Shown: positions 1 to 7,714 of the stretch, piece after piece
How positions within the stretch are numbered: position 1 is the first letter of the stretch
Layout of the letters: each line of letters starts with the position of its first letter
Origin: Rickettsia sp.
GTDB lineage: Bacteria; Pseudomonadota; Alphaproteobacteria; Rickettsiales; Rickettsiaceae
NCBI GenBank assembly: GCA_031254535.1
Contig: JAIRUG010000073.1
Span: 1-16,845, forward strand
Length of the DNA: 16,845 nt
Reading direction: 5' to 3'
The notes under the pieces: model-generated
What the model was told of the DNA's origin: nothing
What the model saw: only the letters and a program-made list of their open reading frames with translations
Databases searched by the model: none
Position numbers and translations under genes: made by a program

Positions 1-1
1 G

Positions 2-112
2 CATTACTGGTTTAAAATTAAGCAGCAGAGCAGGAAAAGTGCTGGTAATTTCTCTGATTTCTTTCAGGCAGTTTGGGCAGCATTAGCTGATGTCGCCATA
101 TTATCTAGTTAA
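2..112 (+). CDS. 3' end of an unidentified gene (partial)
   Basis: An open frame enters from the left edge and stops at a TAA at 110-112, giving 36 residues that end in the segment FFQAVWAALADVAILSS. The composition (two tryptophans, alanine-rich helix-like end) looks protein-like, but the piece is too short to assign to a family. Another frame is also open over most of this stretch, so coding status is not certain. Its stop region is imperfectly repeated 72 bp downstream (see the repeat at 91-190). Confidence 0.35.
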   Translation, partial: HYWFKIKQQSRKSAGNFSDFFQAVWAALADVAILSS

Positions 113-190
113 GCTATACTATATTTTTTCTCTCTATATTTATACTATAATTTTCTTCCTCTTGTCGCCATTTTCTTTGATTAAGCTATA
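91..190 (+). repeat. Imperfect direct repeat of a gene 3' end
   Basis: Two 28-bp units at 91-118 and 163-190 match at 23 of 28 positions. Both begin TGTCGCCAT and end TTAAGCTATA. The first unit covers the last codons and stop of the partial gene. The spacing of 72 bp suggests an old tandem duplication of the gene end followed by decay. The stretch from 191 to 294 is AT-rich and holds only a candidate promoter. Confidence 0.45.
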
Positions 191-229
191 TGTTTAATAA
201 ATTATGGAAGCGTAAAATGTAATATGATA

Positions 230-257
230 TTGTAATTGCAACATAATATGCTACAAT
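230..257 (+). promoter_or_regulatory. Candidate sigma-70 promoter of the desaturase
   Basis: A TTGTAA hexamer at 230-235 and TACAAT at 252-257 are separated by 16 bp and lie about 38 bp upstream of the desaturase ATG. Each differs little from the -35 and -10 consensus, but AT-rich DNA yields such matches by chance. Confidence 0.4.
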
Positions 258-294
258 AGTGTCCAAGAATTTTATTTAATTAAAAATTAGATAT

Positions 295-1485
295 ATGCTA
301 AAAAGAATCGTTTGGCCCATTTTCTTTGTGCTTATTATATACCCAATTGTACTTTCATGTTTGGTTATAAAATACTACGCTAGCCATAAGATAGGCGTAT
401 TTGAGATAGGTTTGTTGGTAGCTGGCTATTATGGTTCTAATATTGCTGTTGGTGTTGGATTACATCGGCTATGGTCACATCATGCCTTTAAAACAAATAA
501 GGTGGTGGAGTTTATTCTTGTTATGATGTCAGCCGCTACTTTACAAGGACCAGTCTTGTCTTGGGCATCAAATCATTATAAACACCATAGTTTTACTGAC
601 AAAGATCAAGATCCGCACAGCCCACTAAAGTTTGAAAATAGAATTTTAGGATTTTTATGGTCACATATTGGATGGATGATCATTGATGGAAGTTATAAGT
701 CCATTGACCGAATTACTATGGTTAAACTTGGTAAAAATAAATTGCTGAGATGGCAATTAAAGTATTACTGGAGAATATCTATATTCATGAATACTATAAT
801 GCCCGCATTAATAGGCTATTTGATTGGTGGAACTCTCACCTCTGCTTATGCTGGTTTCTTGTTTATTGGTATAGGTAGGGCACTGCAACAACATGCAACT
901 TTTTCCGTAAATTCTCTATGCCATTTCGTTGGTAGCAAAAAATATTACAAAGGTACTGCCGGAGATATTTGGTGGATGGCATTATTCTTATTAGGTGAAA
1001 ATTGGCATAATTTCCATCATGCCTTTCCATCAGATTACCGTAATGGCGTTAAGTGGTATCATTTTGATGTCCATAAATGGATAATATACATGATGAGTAA
1101 ATTAGGACTAGCTTGGAATTTAGAAGTTACGCCTGAAATTAGAATACAAACCAAAAAAAATGAAACAAGTGACTACCTAATAGAAGGAAGGAAACAGAAA
1201 TTAAATTTACTGCAAGATAAAATTAATCAGCTGGTAGAACATGTGTATGTAAAACTTAATGAGCTTGAAAATTCTTCTATATCGATTAAAGTGCAATTAC
1301 AAAAATCTTTTATAGAAATTCAGGAATCACTGAAAAAGCTTGCTGACCAGCTACATTCATCAATTCAGTTAACTGAAGAATCGTCAGAGCGATTACTAAA
1401 AATTGCTAGTAAAAAGATTAAAGATCGTGAGATGGCAATTTATAGGTTATATAACGAACTAGATAGAAAATATGTTAGGAACTAG
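295..1485 (+). CDS. Membrane fatty acid (acyl-CoA delta-9 type) desaturase with C-terminal coiled coil
   Basis: This protein is expected to introduce a cis double bond into a fatty acyl chain, using a di-iron centre in the inner membrane. The three histidine boxes of the delta-9 (OLE1/Desaturase type 1) family are visible: HRLWSH at residues 57-62, NHYKHH at 93-98 followed by FTDKDQDPHSP, and GENWHNFHH at 234-242. Hydrophobic segments lie at about 5-25, 35-55, 72-90, 117-131 and 163-195. The family core ends near residue 280; residues 290-396 are a charged, helical, coiled-coil-like extension not typical of bacterial desaturases. The start used is the ATG at 295, which opens directly into a membrane segment. 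xseB follows closely, so the two may be co-transcribed. The substrate (acyl-CoA, acyl-ACP or phospholipid) cannot be read from the sequence. Confidence 0.88.
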   Translation: MLKRIVWPIFFVLIIYPIVLSCLVIKYYASHKIGVFEIGLLVAGYYGSNIAVGVGLHRLWSHHAFKTNKVVEFILVMMSAATLQGPVLSWASNHYKHHSFTDKDQDPHSPLKFENRILGFLWSHIGWMIIDGSYKSIDRITMVKLGKNKLLRWQLKYYWRISIFMNTIMPALIGYLIGGTLTSAYAGFLFIGIGRALQQHATFSVNSLCHFVGSKKYYKGTAGDIWWMALFLLGENWHNFHHAFPSDYRNGVKWYHFDVHKWIIYMMSKLGLAWNLEVTPEIRIQTKKNETSDYLIEGRKQKLNLLQDKINQLVEHVYVKLNELENSSISIKVQLQKSFIEIQESLKKLADQLHSSIQLTEESSERLLKIASKKIKDREMAIYRLYNELDRKYVRN

Positions 1486-1505
1486 GTTGAATGAAAACAA
1501 CAAAT

Positions 1506-1513
1506 AAGGGGGA
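1506..1513 (+). promoter_or_regulatory. Ribosome binding site deciding the xseB start
   Basis: The run AAGGGGGA ends 7 bp before the ATG at 1521. It favours that start over the upstream in-frame ATG at 1491, which has no such motif and would give a protein longer than the family norm. Confidence 0.6.
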
Positions 1514-1520
1514 AGCCGCA

Positions 1521-1760
1521 ATGCCAGACTTAACATCTATTGAAAATATGAGCTTTGAAGCTGCCTTAGCTGAACTAAAAGAAATTGTAAAAAGAATTGA
1601 TGCTGGTGAGGAAAGTTTAGATTCATCAATTAGTAGCTTTGAAAGAGGAGTTTTACTAAAAGATCACTGTGAAAAAAAACTACAAGCCGCTAGATTGAAA
1701 ATTGAAAAAATCACTAAGCAGGCAGATTCTACCATCGTTATAAAAAAACTAGAGGGCTAA
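1521..1760 (+). CDS. xseB: Exodeoxyribonuclease VII small subunit
   Basis: XseB is the small subunit that binds the coiled-coil region of XseA to form exonuclease VII, a single-strand-specific nuclease used in repair. The protein starting at 1521 has 79 residues, close to the usual 70-80. It shows the family signature: [36 protein letters not shown], read here in two parts as [16 protein letters not shown] and [17 protein letters not shown], followed by a helical lysine-rich end. An in-frame ATG at 1491 would add ten polar residues, but the strong ribosome binding site sits before 1521. The gene lies 35 bp after the desaturase on the same strand. xseA is not in the window. Confidence 0.9.
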   Translation: MPDLTSIENMSFEAALAELKEIVKRIDAGEESLDSSISSFERGVLLKDHCEKKLQAARLKIEKITKQADSTIVIKKLEG

Positions 1761-1786
1761 CTAAGTCGCTTCGTCAAAAGTCTAGC

Positions 1787-1885
1787 TATATACTCAAATG
1801 ATTTGGAGGATTGGATTTGAAAATGAGGGGCGAGCAGAGCACACGCAGCGTACATGAGGTATACTGCTATGAAAGCAAGAATTGA
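1787..1885. repeat. Degenerate RPE-like element outside a gene
   Basis: The stretch opens with TATATACTCAAATGATTTGG and continues with GGGGCGAGCAGAGC and GCGTACATGAG. The same order of blocks (TATACTCAAATAATTTGAAG, GGGGTGAGCGAGCGGAGC, GTACGTGAG) occurs in the RPEs inside lpxK and lpxL. The right half has diverged, ending near GCAAGAATTGAC. It is probably a decayed member of the same family, lying between xseB and a gene fragment. Confidence 0.5.
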
Positions 1886-1917
1886 CAAGGAAAAAAGAAT
1901 ATAGAAAATAAACAGAG

Positions 1918-2217
1918 ATGAGGAAAATATTAACAGAGCAACAAAAAGAAGAATTAATAACCCGGCACAGAGTAGAATTCGAATTTTCAACAGTTGTGGA
2001 GTGTATCCGCAGGCATGGTCAAGATAGCCAGCAGGCAATAAGAACTACGTACCCAGAAGCAACCAAGGAAATAGAACATGCGAAATTCTATGATTACGTG
2101 GTTATCAATGATGACTTTGCTGCCACAGTAAGCACAATATATTTCATAATTGTCGCTGAAAGGACAAAAAGAATTCGCCTAAACCTGGATAAGTTTTATA
2201 GTAATTGGTATACTTAA
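1918..2217 (+). pseudogene. gmk: Guanylate kinase C-terminal fragment, possibly fused to a transposase start
   Basis: The 99-residue frame carries the end of a guanylate kinase: RRHGQDSQQAI (the LID region), EATKEIEHAKFYDYVVINDDF and IIVAERTKR, all in the order found in the family. The P-loop, GMP-binding region and core strands are missing, so the product cannot bind and phosphorylate GMP. Where the family has an Arg-Met pair after the DSQQAI segment, this copy reads Thr-Tyr, a sign of decay. The first 23 residues (MRKILTEQQKEELITRHRVE) do not belong to guanylate kinase; they resemble the start of IS630-type transposases, which suggests a junction between two remnants. A full gmk presumably lies elsewhere. 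The opposite-strand open frame at 1757-2038 is treated as a shadow. Confidence 0.65.
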
Positions 2218-2251
2218 ACTGTCAAAGTTATTACTGGAGAAATATACAAAT

Positions 2252-2277
2252 ATCCGTTATAAACGGATGAGTCTTTT
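2252..2277 (+). terminator. Possible rho-independent terminator
   Basis: A perfect 7-bp stem (ATCCGTT at 2252-2258, AACGGAT at 2262-2268) with a 3-nt loop is followed by GAGTCTTTT. It lies 35 bp after the guanylate kinase fragment. The stem is short and the T run broken, so function is uncertain. Confidence 0.35.
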
Positions 2278-2340
2278 AAAACTTAAAATAGTTATTAAGT
2301 ATACTACTATTAGTATAACATAAGTTAGAGGATAACATCA

Positions 2341-3238
2341 TGTATAAATTAGTTAAGCTATTTATTTTTTTTATGACCTTGTTGCAAATAAGTAATGCTG
2401 CTCTTGCCACCAGTTTTACTATCGAACCTTTATCAGAAACCGCCAAACAACAGATGATCGAGAAGAAGTCTGGCACCAAGGGTGCCCTGTGGCTTTGGCT
2501 AGGTTAAGGTTGGTTAAATTTCCGTATTACAACTTCAATAGCATAGAGCATAACACTGGACAAATAATCGTGTTCGACGTTGTGGCAGAGAGCGTAGTGG
2601 CGATATTAAAAGAACTCATATGCCAACAAATTCCCAATTGCTAAGGCAATACCCCTTGAGCACTATGACGGCGATGATGATAAAAGTATGGCTGATAATA
2701 ACACCTCGTCTTTTAACTGCCGGGTGATTACTGGTGGTGGTCCGGTGTCTATCCATTCCTAGGTCTTGCCATTGACATCAACACAATCCAAAATCCTTAC
2801 CTATCTTTTGCTAAGGATGTAGAGCAAACAGGAGCGATTACTGTCATGCCAGCAGCGGGCTCAGCATATATGAACAGGACCAATATTAGACCAGGAATGA
2901 GCGAAACAATCATCAACGTTTTCGCACAAAACGGTTTTAGCGTCTGGGGCGGCAAATGGAACACTTCGATAGATTGGCATCATTTCCAAACCTCACGACC
3001 AATGGCACAATTGTTAGCGGTAATGAGCTACAATGATGGTTGCGTTTTGTTTAAACTATATACTAAAACGCCGCAAATGCTTAACGCCATAGATTCTAAC
3101 AATAACCAATTTGTTGGTCTCTATGAGAAAAACCCTGGCAAATTTATGCAGTGTTTACAAAAATTGCCAGAGATACTAAAACTAACCCCAGAGCAAGCAT
3201 ATAGTGCATTAGCCACATGCGTAGCACAAGGCAAGTAA
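2341..3238 (+). pseudogene. Secreted M15-family D-Ala-D-Ala carboxypeptidase-like pseudogene
   Basis: Joined across three frame changes, this stretch encodes a zinc peptidase of the M15 (VanY/DacY-like) family, which trims peptidoglycan peptides in the periplasm. The ATG at 2341 opens a clear signal peptide (MYKLVKLFIFFMTLLQISNAALA). Frame changes are needed near 2475 (between SGT and GCPVAL), near 2617 (between KEL and YANKFPIAK) and at 2761 (between HS and GLAIDIN). The zinc-site motif HSYGLAID is restored only if one base is added at 2761; the second site, IDWHHF, is intact in the downstream frame. The last 130 residues remain open from an ATG at 2846, but lack the first zinc motif. Even with function lost, the domain order, the NNTSSFNC segment and the WGGKW segment match the family well. 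Confidence 0.8.
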
Positions 3239-3371
3239 GAGGACTACCTTTAGTGCATTTGTTTAGACATATAATGGACTGAAAAAACTGCACATAAAAT
3301 AGGTAAGACGGTTTATCAAATAAAGTTAGGGTTTTTAAGAGCATATGCAACAGCAGCTCCGTTTACCCTCT

Positions 3372-3406
3372 TTACGCTATTTATAACCTTATATAGCGTA
3401 AGTTTT
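3372..3406 (+). terminator. Weak hairpin, possible terminator
   Basis: TTACGCTAT at 3372-3380 pairs perfectly with ATAGCGTAA at 3393-3401 across a 12-nt loop, followed by GTTTT. It lies about 130 bp after the M15 pseudogene. Between 3239 and 3407 nothing else was recognised. Confidence 0.25.
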
Positions 3407-3453
3407 GCTAGGTTCTATTGACAATATTAATGATATGTATACTCCACTTAAAT

Positions 3454-3548
3454 GTCATTGTGAGCAGTAGTGAAACACGACAAAGCAATCCAGATTTATT
3501 CTAATTTTTGGATTGCATCAATGCCACAAAGTGGCTCCTCACAATGAC
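3454..3548. repeat. Intergenic palindromic repeat, copy 1
   Basis: The arms GTCATTGTGAG and CTCACAATGAC pair, with an inner pair CAAAGCAATCCA and TGGATTGCAT. It carries a CCACAAAGTGG mini-hairpin in the right arm. It is a slightly diverged member of the repeat found at seven places in the window. Confidence 0.7.
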
Positions 3549-3566
3549 GGTGTGTTGCATATATCC

Positions 3567-3660
3567 GTCATTGCGAGGAGGCGTAAGCCGACGAAGCAAT
3601 CCATTCTTAACCACTTTTCTGGATTGCCACGTCGCCACTAAAGTGGCTCCTCGCAATGAC
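3567..3660. repeat. Intergenic palindromic repeat, copy 2
   Basis: The arms GTCATTGCGAGGAG and CTCCTCGCAATGAC are perfectly complementary. The left arm carries GGCGTAAGCC and the right arm GCCACTAAAGTGGC, so the small internal hairpins differ between arms. Confidence 0.75.
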
Positions 3661-3701
3661 AGATGCAAACAGAGTCATAAATAGAATAATTAAAATTTTG
3701 T

Positions 3702-4096
3702 TCACAGACCTAATTCACTGAGAGAGTCTTGTCGCTTTCCTTCATCTATTTCTTTATAGGCATATGTCTTTTTTTCGAGTAATATTGAGTTTCTTTAAAG
3801 CTCGACTGATAGTCATTATACTTACAATTATCTAGCTCTTTTGCTATTTCTGTAAGTGTTAACGAACTGTCTTCTTCTACTAAACAACAAAACGCTGATA
3901 AATTAGGGATTTTATGACCATACCCTTTCTGCTATCCTTCCTTTGCCTTTATATCTCCAGTTTGTTTCTTTAATCTAATCCACTCATAGATTATTGACCG
4001 ACTAATTTTAAAGGTCTTGCATGTAAGAGCTACTTTCTTGTATTTCTTATAATGGTCTATAACTCTAGAACGTAAGTCGTAATATGGTGATGCCAT
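3702..4096 (-). pseudogene. Truncated IS630-type transposase
   Basis: Read on the minus strand from an ATG at 4096, the product begins MASPYYDLRSRVIDHYKKY and continues with a helix-turn-helix (VALTCKTFKISRSIIYEWIRLKKQTGDIKAKEG), which is the N-terminal DNA-binding part of IS630-type transposases. A stop codon (TAG) interrupts it after KAKEG, and two further frame changes are needed to follow TISRALKKLNITRKK and TYAYKEIDEGKRQDS. The catalytic DDE domain is absent. The fragment ends in the right terminus of composite repeat A, which may have truncated it. It cannot make an active transposase. Confidence 0.7.
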
Positions 4097-4144
4097 ATTG
4101 CTATTATAAAATTTATTATATCTATTATTATAACTAATATTGGC

Positions 4145-6493
4145 CTATATGTTAAGTGCTACAACTGTAAAATTATTATTGACCAAAGCTAATTTTAGCA
4201 CCTCATCTATATTTGATACTGATAAAATTTCTAAGCTCTTCTTTATATTCAGTGGAATATCTTCTAAGTCCTTGACGTTATCTTTAGGTATTATCACCGT
4301 TTGTATACCACCTCGGCTGGCAGCTAATAATTTTTCTTTTAGTCCTCCAATTGGTAATACTGTGCCCCTTAGGGTTATTTCTCCAGTCATCGCCACAGTT
4401 CTTTTTACCGGTATTTTGGTCATAAGTGAAACAATAGTGGTAAATATTGCACATCCAGCAGATGGTCCGTCTTTTGGAATTGCTCCAGCCGGTACGTGCA
4501 AATGGATATCAAGATCTTTATAATCTTCATATTTCAGTCCAAAGCTATTAGCTCTAGAGCGAAAACAACTATAAGCTGCCTGAGCGGACTCTTTCATTAC
4601 ATCTCCAAGTTTGCCGGTAGTTTTAATATCGCCCTTGCCAGGGAATGATAAAGCTTCAATGGTCAATAATTCCCCACCAACTTCTGTATAAGCAAGTCCC
4701 GTAGTACTGCCTATTTGATCTTCTTTTTCAGCTAAACCAAAATCATATTTCTTAACTCCTAAATATTCTTCAAGATTGGTAGATGAAATTGGTATACTTT
4801 TTATTTTTTTGTTACTCAAAATTCTTTGCAATACCTTTCTTGTAACAGAGCCAATTTCTCTCTCAAGCGATCTTACCCCTGATTCTTTGGTATAATATCT
4901 GATTAACTCTAAAATTGCTCCATCATCAATAGTTAGCTCATTTTTCTTTATTTTATGCATTTTTAATTGCTTTGGTATTAAATAATTTTTAGCAATTTGT
5001 AATTTTTCTTCTTCAACATAACCAGAAATATTAATGATCTCCATACGATCTAGTAGAGCTCTGGGTAAATTATAAGAATTAGCTGTTGCAATAAACATTA
5101 TCTCTGATAAATCATATTCTACTTCTAAATAATGATCAACGAAATTACTGTTTTGTTCAGGGTCTAATACTTCAAGTAAAGCAGAAGCTGGATCACCTCG
5201 AAAATCAGAACCCATTTTATCAATTTCATCTAATAACATAACTGGGTTATTAGTTTTAACTTTTTTAATTAGATTTATGATTTTTCCTGGCATAGAACCA
5301 AGATATGTTTTCCTATGCCCCCTAATTTCCGATTCATCTCTAATACCGCCAAGAGCAAATTTAGTATATTTCCTACCCATTGCTTCAGCAATGGATTTGA
5401 CCAATGAGGTTTTCCCAACTCCTGGTGGGCCGATTAAACATAGTATAGGTCCTTTAATTTTTTTAGAACGTTGTAACACTGCTAAATATTCAATAACACG
5501 CTCCTTTACTTTCTCAAGACCAAAGTGATCACGATCCAAAATTTCTCTAGTTTTATTGACATCAGTTTTACTATTATCAAATTTCCCCCATGGCATAGCT
5601 AATAATGTATCAAGATAATTACGGACAACTGATGATTCACCTGACATTTGATTCATAAGCTTTAGCTTTTTTAGTTCTGCCTCAGCCTTTTCTTTTGCTT
5701 CTTTTGAGAGTTTTAAGGTTTTAATCTTTTTTTCTATATCAGAGAAATCAGATTTATCATGTTCGAGTTCTTTTTGTATAGCTTTCATTTGTTCGTGCAA
5801 GTAATAATCACGCTGAGTTTTTTCAATTTGTTTTTTTACTCGCAGCTGTAAAGCTTGCTCTGCATCCATTTGAGCCATACTAGATGTTAATGTATCTATT
5901 ATAGTTTTAATTCGTGATTGAGGTTTTGTTTCCTCTAACAAAGTTTGCTTTATTAGTAATGGTGCAGTCAAATAAGAAGCCAGTACATTAGTGACATAAC
6001 TAAAATCTGTTGGATTTTTGGCTATTTCAGCAGCTATCGTTTCTATTATTTCTGGATTAATTTTTTTATGAGCCTTAGTATATTTTGTAAATAGTTCAAT
6101 AACATTTGATGTGGAAGCTTTTAAAGCTTCTACATCAATTACTTCTTCATCATGTAATATACTGTATTCAGCCTCAAATATTTCTTTATTAGTGATGTTA
6201 TGCAGGTTAACCTTATGGATTGCCTCAACTAGAATTTTTGCATTATTTTGTAATCTTACTGTTTGTATAATTTTAGCAATTACCCCTGTAGAATGGAGAT
6301 CTTGAATATCTGGAGTATCTTGATCTTGTTGTTTTTGTAACACCAATAATATATATCTATTATTATCTATTATTTTAGTGTCAAATAAGGCTTTTAGAGA
6401 CTTAGCCCTACCAATAAATACAGGAGCAACCATACCGGGAAATATCACCATGTCTTTTAATGCGAGTAGGGGTAATTTTTCTTTATTTGTCAT
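4145..6493 (-). CDS. lon: ATP-dependent protease Lon
   Basis: Lon is a cytoplasmic hexameric AAA+ serine protease that degrades misfolded and regulatory proteins. At 782 residues it has the normal bacterial length. The N-terminal substrate-binding domain spans about 5-200 (LPLLALKDMVIFPGMVAPVFIGR), followed by a charged helical linker to about 300. The AAA+ module has Walker A GPPGVGKT at 355-362 and Walker B VMLLDEID at 418-425. The protease domain has the catalytic dyad Ser678 in KDGPSAG and Lys721 in GGLKEKLLAA. The ATG at 6493 gives the expected MTNKEKLPLLALKD start. It is transcribed away from the PLP enzyme gene, with 90 bp between the two starts. No separate heat-shock element was recognised. 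Confidence 0.98.
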   Translation of the reverse strand: MTNKEKLPLLALKDMVIFPGMVAPVFIGRAKSLKALFDTKIIDNNRYILLVLQKQQDQDTPDIQDLHSTGVIAKIIQTVRLQNNAKILVEAIHKVNLHNITNKEIFEAEYSILHDEEVIDVEALKASTSNVIELFTKYTKAHKKINPEIIETIAAEIAKNPTDFSYVTNVLASYLTAPLLIKQTLLEETKPQSRIKTIIDTLTSSMAQMDAEQALQLRVKKQIEKTQRDYYLHEQMKAIQKELEHDKSDFSDIEKKIKTLKLSKEAKEKAEAELKKLKLMNQMSGESSVVRNYLDTLLAMPWGKFDNSKTDVNKTREILDRDHFGLEKVKERVIEYLAVLQRSKKIKGPILCLIGPPGVGKTSLVKSIAEAMGRKYTKFALGGIRDESEIRGHRKTYLGSMPGKIINLIKKVKTNNPVMLLDEIDKMGSDFRGDPASALLEVLDPEQNSNFVDHYLEVEYDLSEIMFIATANSYNLPRALLDRMEIINISGYVEEEKLQIAKNYLIPKQLKMHKIKKNELTIDDGAILELIRYYTKESGVRSLEREIGSVTRKVLQRILSNKKIKSIPISSTNLEEYLGVKKYDFGLAEKEDQIGSTTGLAYTEVGGELLTIEALSFPGKGDIKTTGKLGDVMKESAQAAYSCFRSRANSFGLKYEDYKDLDIHLHVPAGAIPKDGPSAGCAIFTTIVSLMTKIPVKRTVAMTGEITLRGTVLPIGGLKEKLLAASRGGIQTVIIPKDNVKDLEDIPLNIKKSLEILSVSNIDEVLKLALVNNNFTVVALNI

Positions 6494-6583
6494 ATTAAAA
6501 ACCTTAAGAAATTTATATACTAAATAGGATGGTAGCTATATAATGCCGTCTTACTATGATTTCAAGCTACATTTAGTTTATAT

Positions 6584-7600
6584 ATGCATTCATCGCTTCA
6601 ACCTTCCAATATAATATCAATAGCAAGTAATAGGGTAAAACAATATCTTCATTTGACTCCAATAATTCAATCTGAAATTTTGAATAAAATGCTTGGTCAT
6701 AAAATTTTTTTTAAAGTAGATTCATTACAAGAAACTGGAGCATTTAAGGTTAGAGGGGTATTAAACCATTTATTAGAGTTGCAAGAACAAGAGCGTTTGC
6801 CAGATAAAATTGTTGCATATAGTACAGGTAATCATGGAATTGGTCTTGCTTGGGTAGCAAAAACTCTTAACCTTAAGGCAAGAATCTATTTACCCCAAAA
6901 TACCTCTCCAATTAAACAACAAACAGCAAAATATTACGGAGCAGAGGTTATACTGACTAACACTAGACAAGTGGCAGAAGATAAAGCAAAGGAGGATATA
7001 GAAAATGATTTCTACTATTTGCATCCTTCCAATAGCGATTCGAGTATAGCTGGTGCTGGTACTATGTGTTATGAAGCATTGCAACAACTAGGATTTAGTC
7101 CAGATGCCATCTTTGCTTCTTGTGGAGGTGGGGGGTTGCTTTCTGGAGCATATTTGGCAAAAGAATTACTATCTCCATCCAGCTTACTGATAGGTTCAGA
7201 GCCGCTTAATGCCAATGATGCTTTCTTATCGATTAAACAAGGTTCAATATATAAGTTTACTGACTCACCAAATACTGTAGCAGATGGTTTGCGTACTTTA
7301 GCAGTTTCACCACGTACATTTAATTATCTAAATAAACTTGATGATTTCTTTCTTGCTGATGAACATTCTATATATTATTGGACAGCTTGGTTGATTCATT
7401 TGCTGAGAATTGCCTGTGAACCATCATGTGCTTTAAATATGGTTGGAGTAGTCAATTGGTTAAAGAAACAATCAAAACCTAAGAGAGTTTTAGTACTTAT
7501 ATCAGGTGGAAACATTGACCCTATTATTTATCAGGAGCTTTGGAAGGGAAAATATCTTTCTAATTTGCCTAGGCTCTTATATCTTGAAAATGTGATATAA
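6584..7600 (+). CDS. PLP-dependent threonine/serine dehydratase-like enzyme
   Basis: This 338-residue protein belongs to fold-type II PLP enzymes, related to threonine ammonia-lyase and serine racemase, which act on hydroxy amino acids in the cytoplasm. The PLP lysine is Lys55 in ETGAFKVRG. The cofactor ring-binding loop is STGNHGIG (80-87), and the phosphate-binding glycine loop is CGGGGLLSG (180-188). The C-terminal LISGGNID segment is also conserved. It lacks the regulatory ACT-like domain of biosynthetic IlvA and so is of the short, catabolic size. Exact substrate is not readable: threonine dehydratase, serine racemase and threo-hydroxyaspartate dehydratase share these motifs. The ATG at 6584 starts just before the conserved N-terminal helix. 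Its stop is overlapped by a 20-bp repeat also found at 16623. Confidence 0.85.
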   Translation: MHSSLQPSNIISIASNRVKQYLHLTPIIQSEILNKMLGHKIFFKVDSLQETGAFKVRGVLNHLLELQEQERLPDKIVAYSTGNHGIGLAWVAKTLNLKARIYLPQNTSPIKQQTAKYYGAEVILTNTRQVAEDKAKEDIENDFYYLHPSNSDSSIAGAGTMCYEALQQLGFSPDAIFASCGGGGLLSGAYLAKELLSPSSLLIGSEPLNANDAFLSIKQGSIYKFTDSPNTVADGLRTLAVSPRTFNYLNKLDDFFLADEHSIYYWTAWLIHLLRIACEPSCALNMVGVVNWLKKQSKPKRVLVLISGGNIDPIIYQELWKGKYLSNLPRLLYLENVI

Positions 7601-7616
7601 CTCACCTTACGCATAA
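7597..7616 (+). repeat. 20-bp exact repeat at a stop codon, copy 1
   Basis: ATAACTCACCTTACGCATAA overlaps the stop of the PLP enzyme gene (7598-7600). An identical copy lies at 16623-16642, directly after the lpxL stop. Both are followed by C-rich bases and, within 70 bp, by a GTCATTGCGAG repeat. Confidence 0.7.
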
Positions 7617-7655
7617 CCCCCATGGCAATTTAAAAATTGCAGAAAAATAACCGGC

Positions 7656-7692
7656 GTCATTGCGAGGAGGCGTAGCCGACGAAGCAATCCAT
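7656..7692 (+). repeat. Half copy of the intergenic palindromic repeat, copy 3
   Basis: GTCATTGCGAGGAGGCGTAG and CCGACGAAGCAATCCAT form the left arm only; the right arm is missing. It lies directly before the transposase fragment at 7715. Confidence 0.65.
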
Positions 7693-7714
7693 AATAGGAT
7701 ATAATGATGTCATT

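Larger units (their letters stand above)
3408..3712. repeat. Composite repeat A: two palindromes inside outer inverted repeats
   Basis: The left end reads CTAGGTTCTATTGACAA (3408-3424) and the right end, read on the other strand, TAGGTCTGTGAACAA (3712-3698). Between them are two palindromic repeats (3454-3548 and 3567-3660) separated by 18 bp. The same arrangement occurs at 14084-14327. The outer ends resemble insertion-sequence or MITE termini, but no transposase belongs to it. It abuts the truncated transposase at 3702-4096. Confidence 0.55.

Noticed and set aside
1757..2038. Minus-strand 93-residue hydrophobic frame after xseB
   Set aside because: It runs antisense to the guanylate kinase fragment and across the RPE-like element; the hydrophobic run is what antisense of a charged helix gives.
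2280..2326. Nested inverted repeat (AACTTA, TATACTA, TAGTATA, TAAGTT) as an operator
   Set aside because: Short arms in AT-rich sequence in front of a pseudogene; no known regulator motif recognised.
2276..2479. Minus-strand 67-residue frame
   Set aside because: It lies antisense to the clear signal peptide and start of the M15 pseudogene.
3144..3350. Minus-strand 68-residue frame
   Set aside because: Mostly antisense to the end of the M15 pseudogene, with no recognisable motif.
3454..3660. CRISPR array made of the repeated GTCATTGCGAG units
   Set aside because: Units are long palindromes with diverged arms, only two per locus, and no cas genes or regular spacers are present.
4140..4523. 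Plus-strand frame over the lon 3' end
   Set aside because: Antisense shadow of the conserved Lon protease domain.
7624..7640. GCAATTT/AAATTGC hairpin as a terminator for the PLP enzyme gene
   Set aside because: The loop is only 2 nt and no T run follows on the plus strand.
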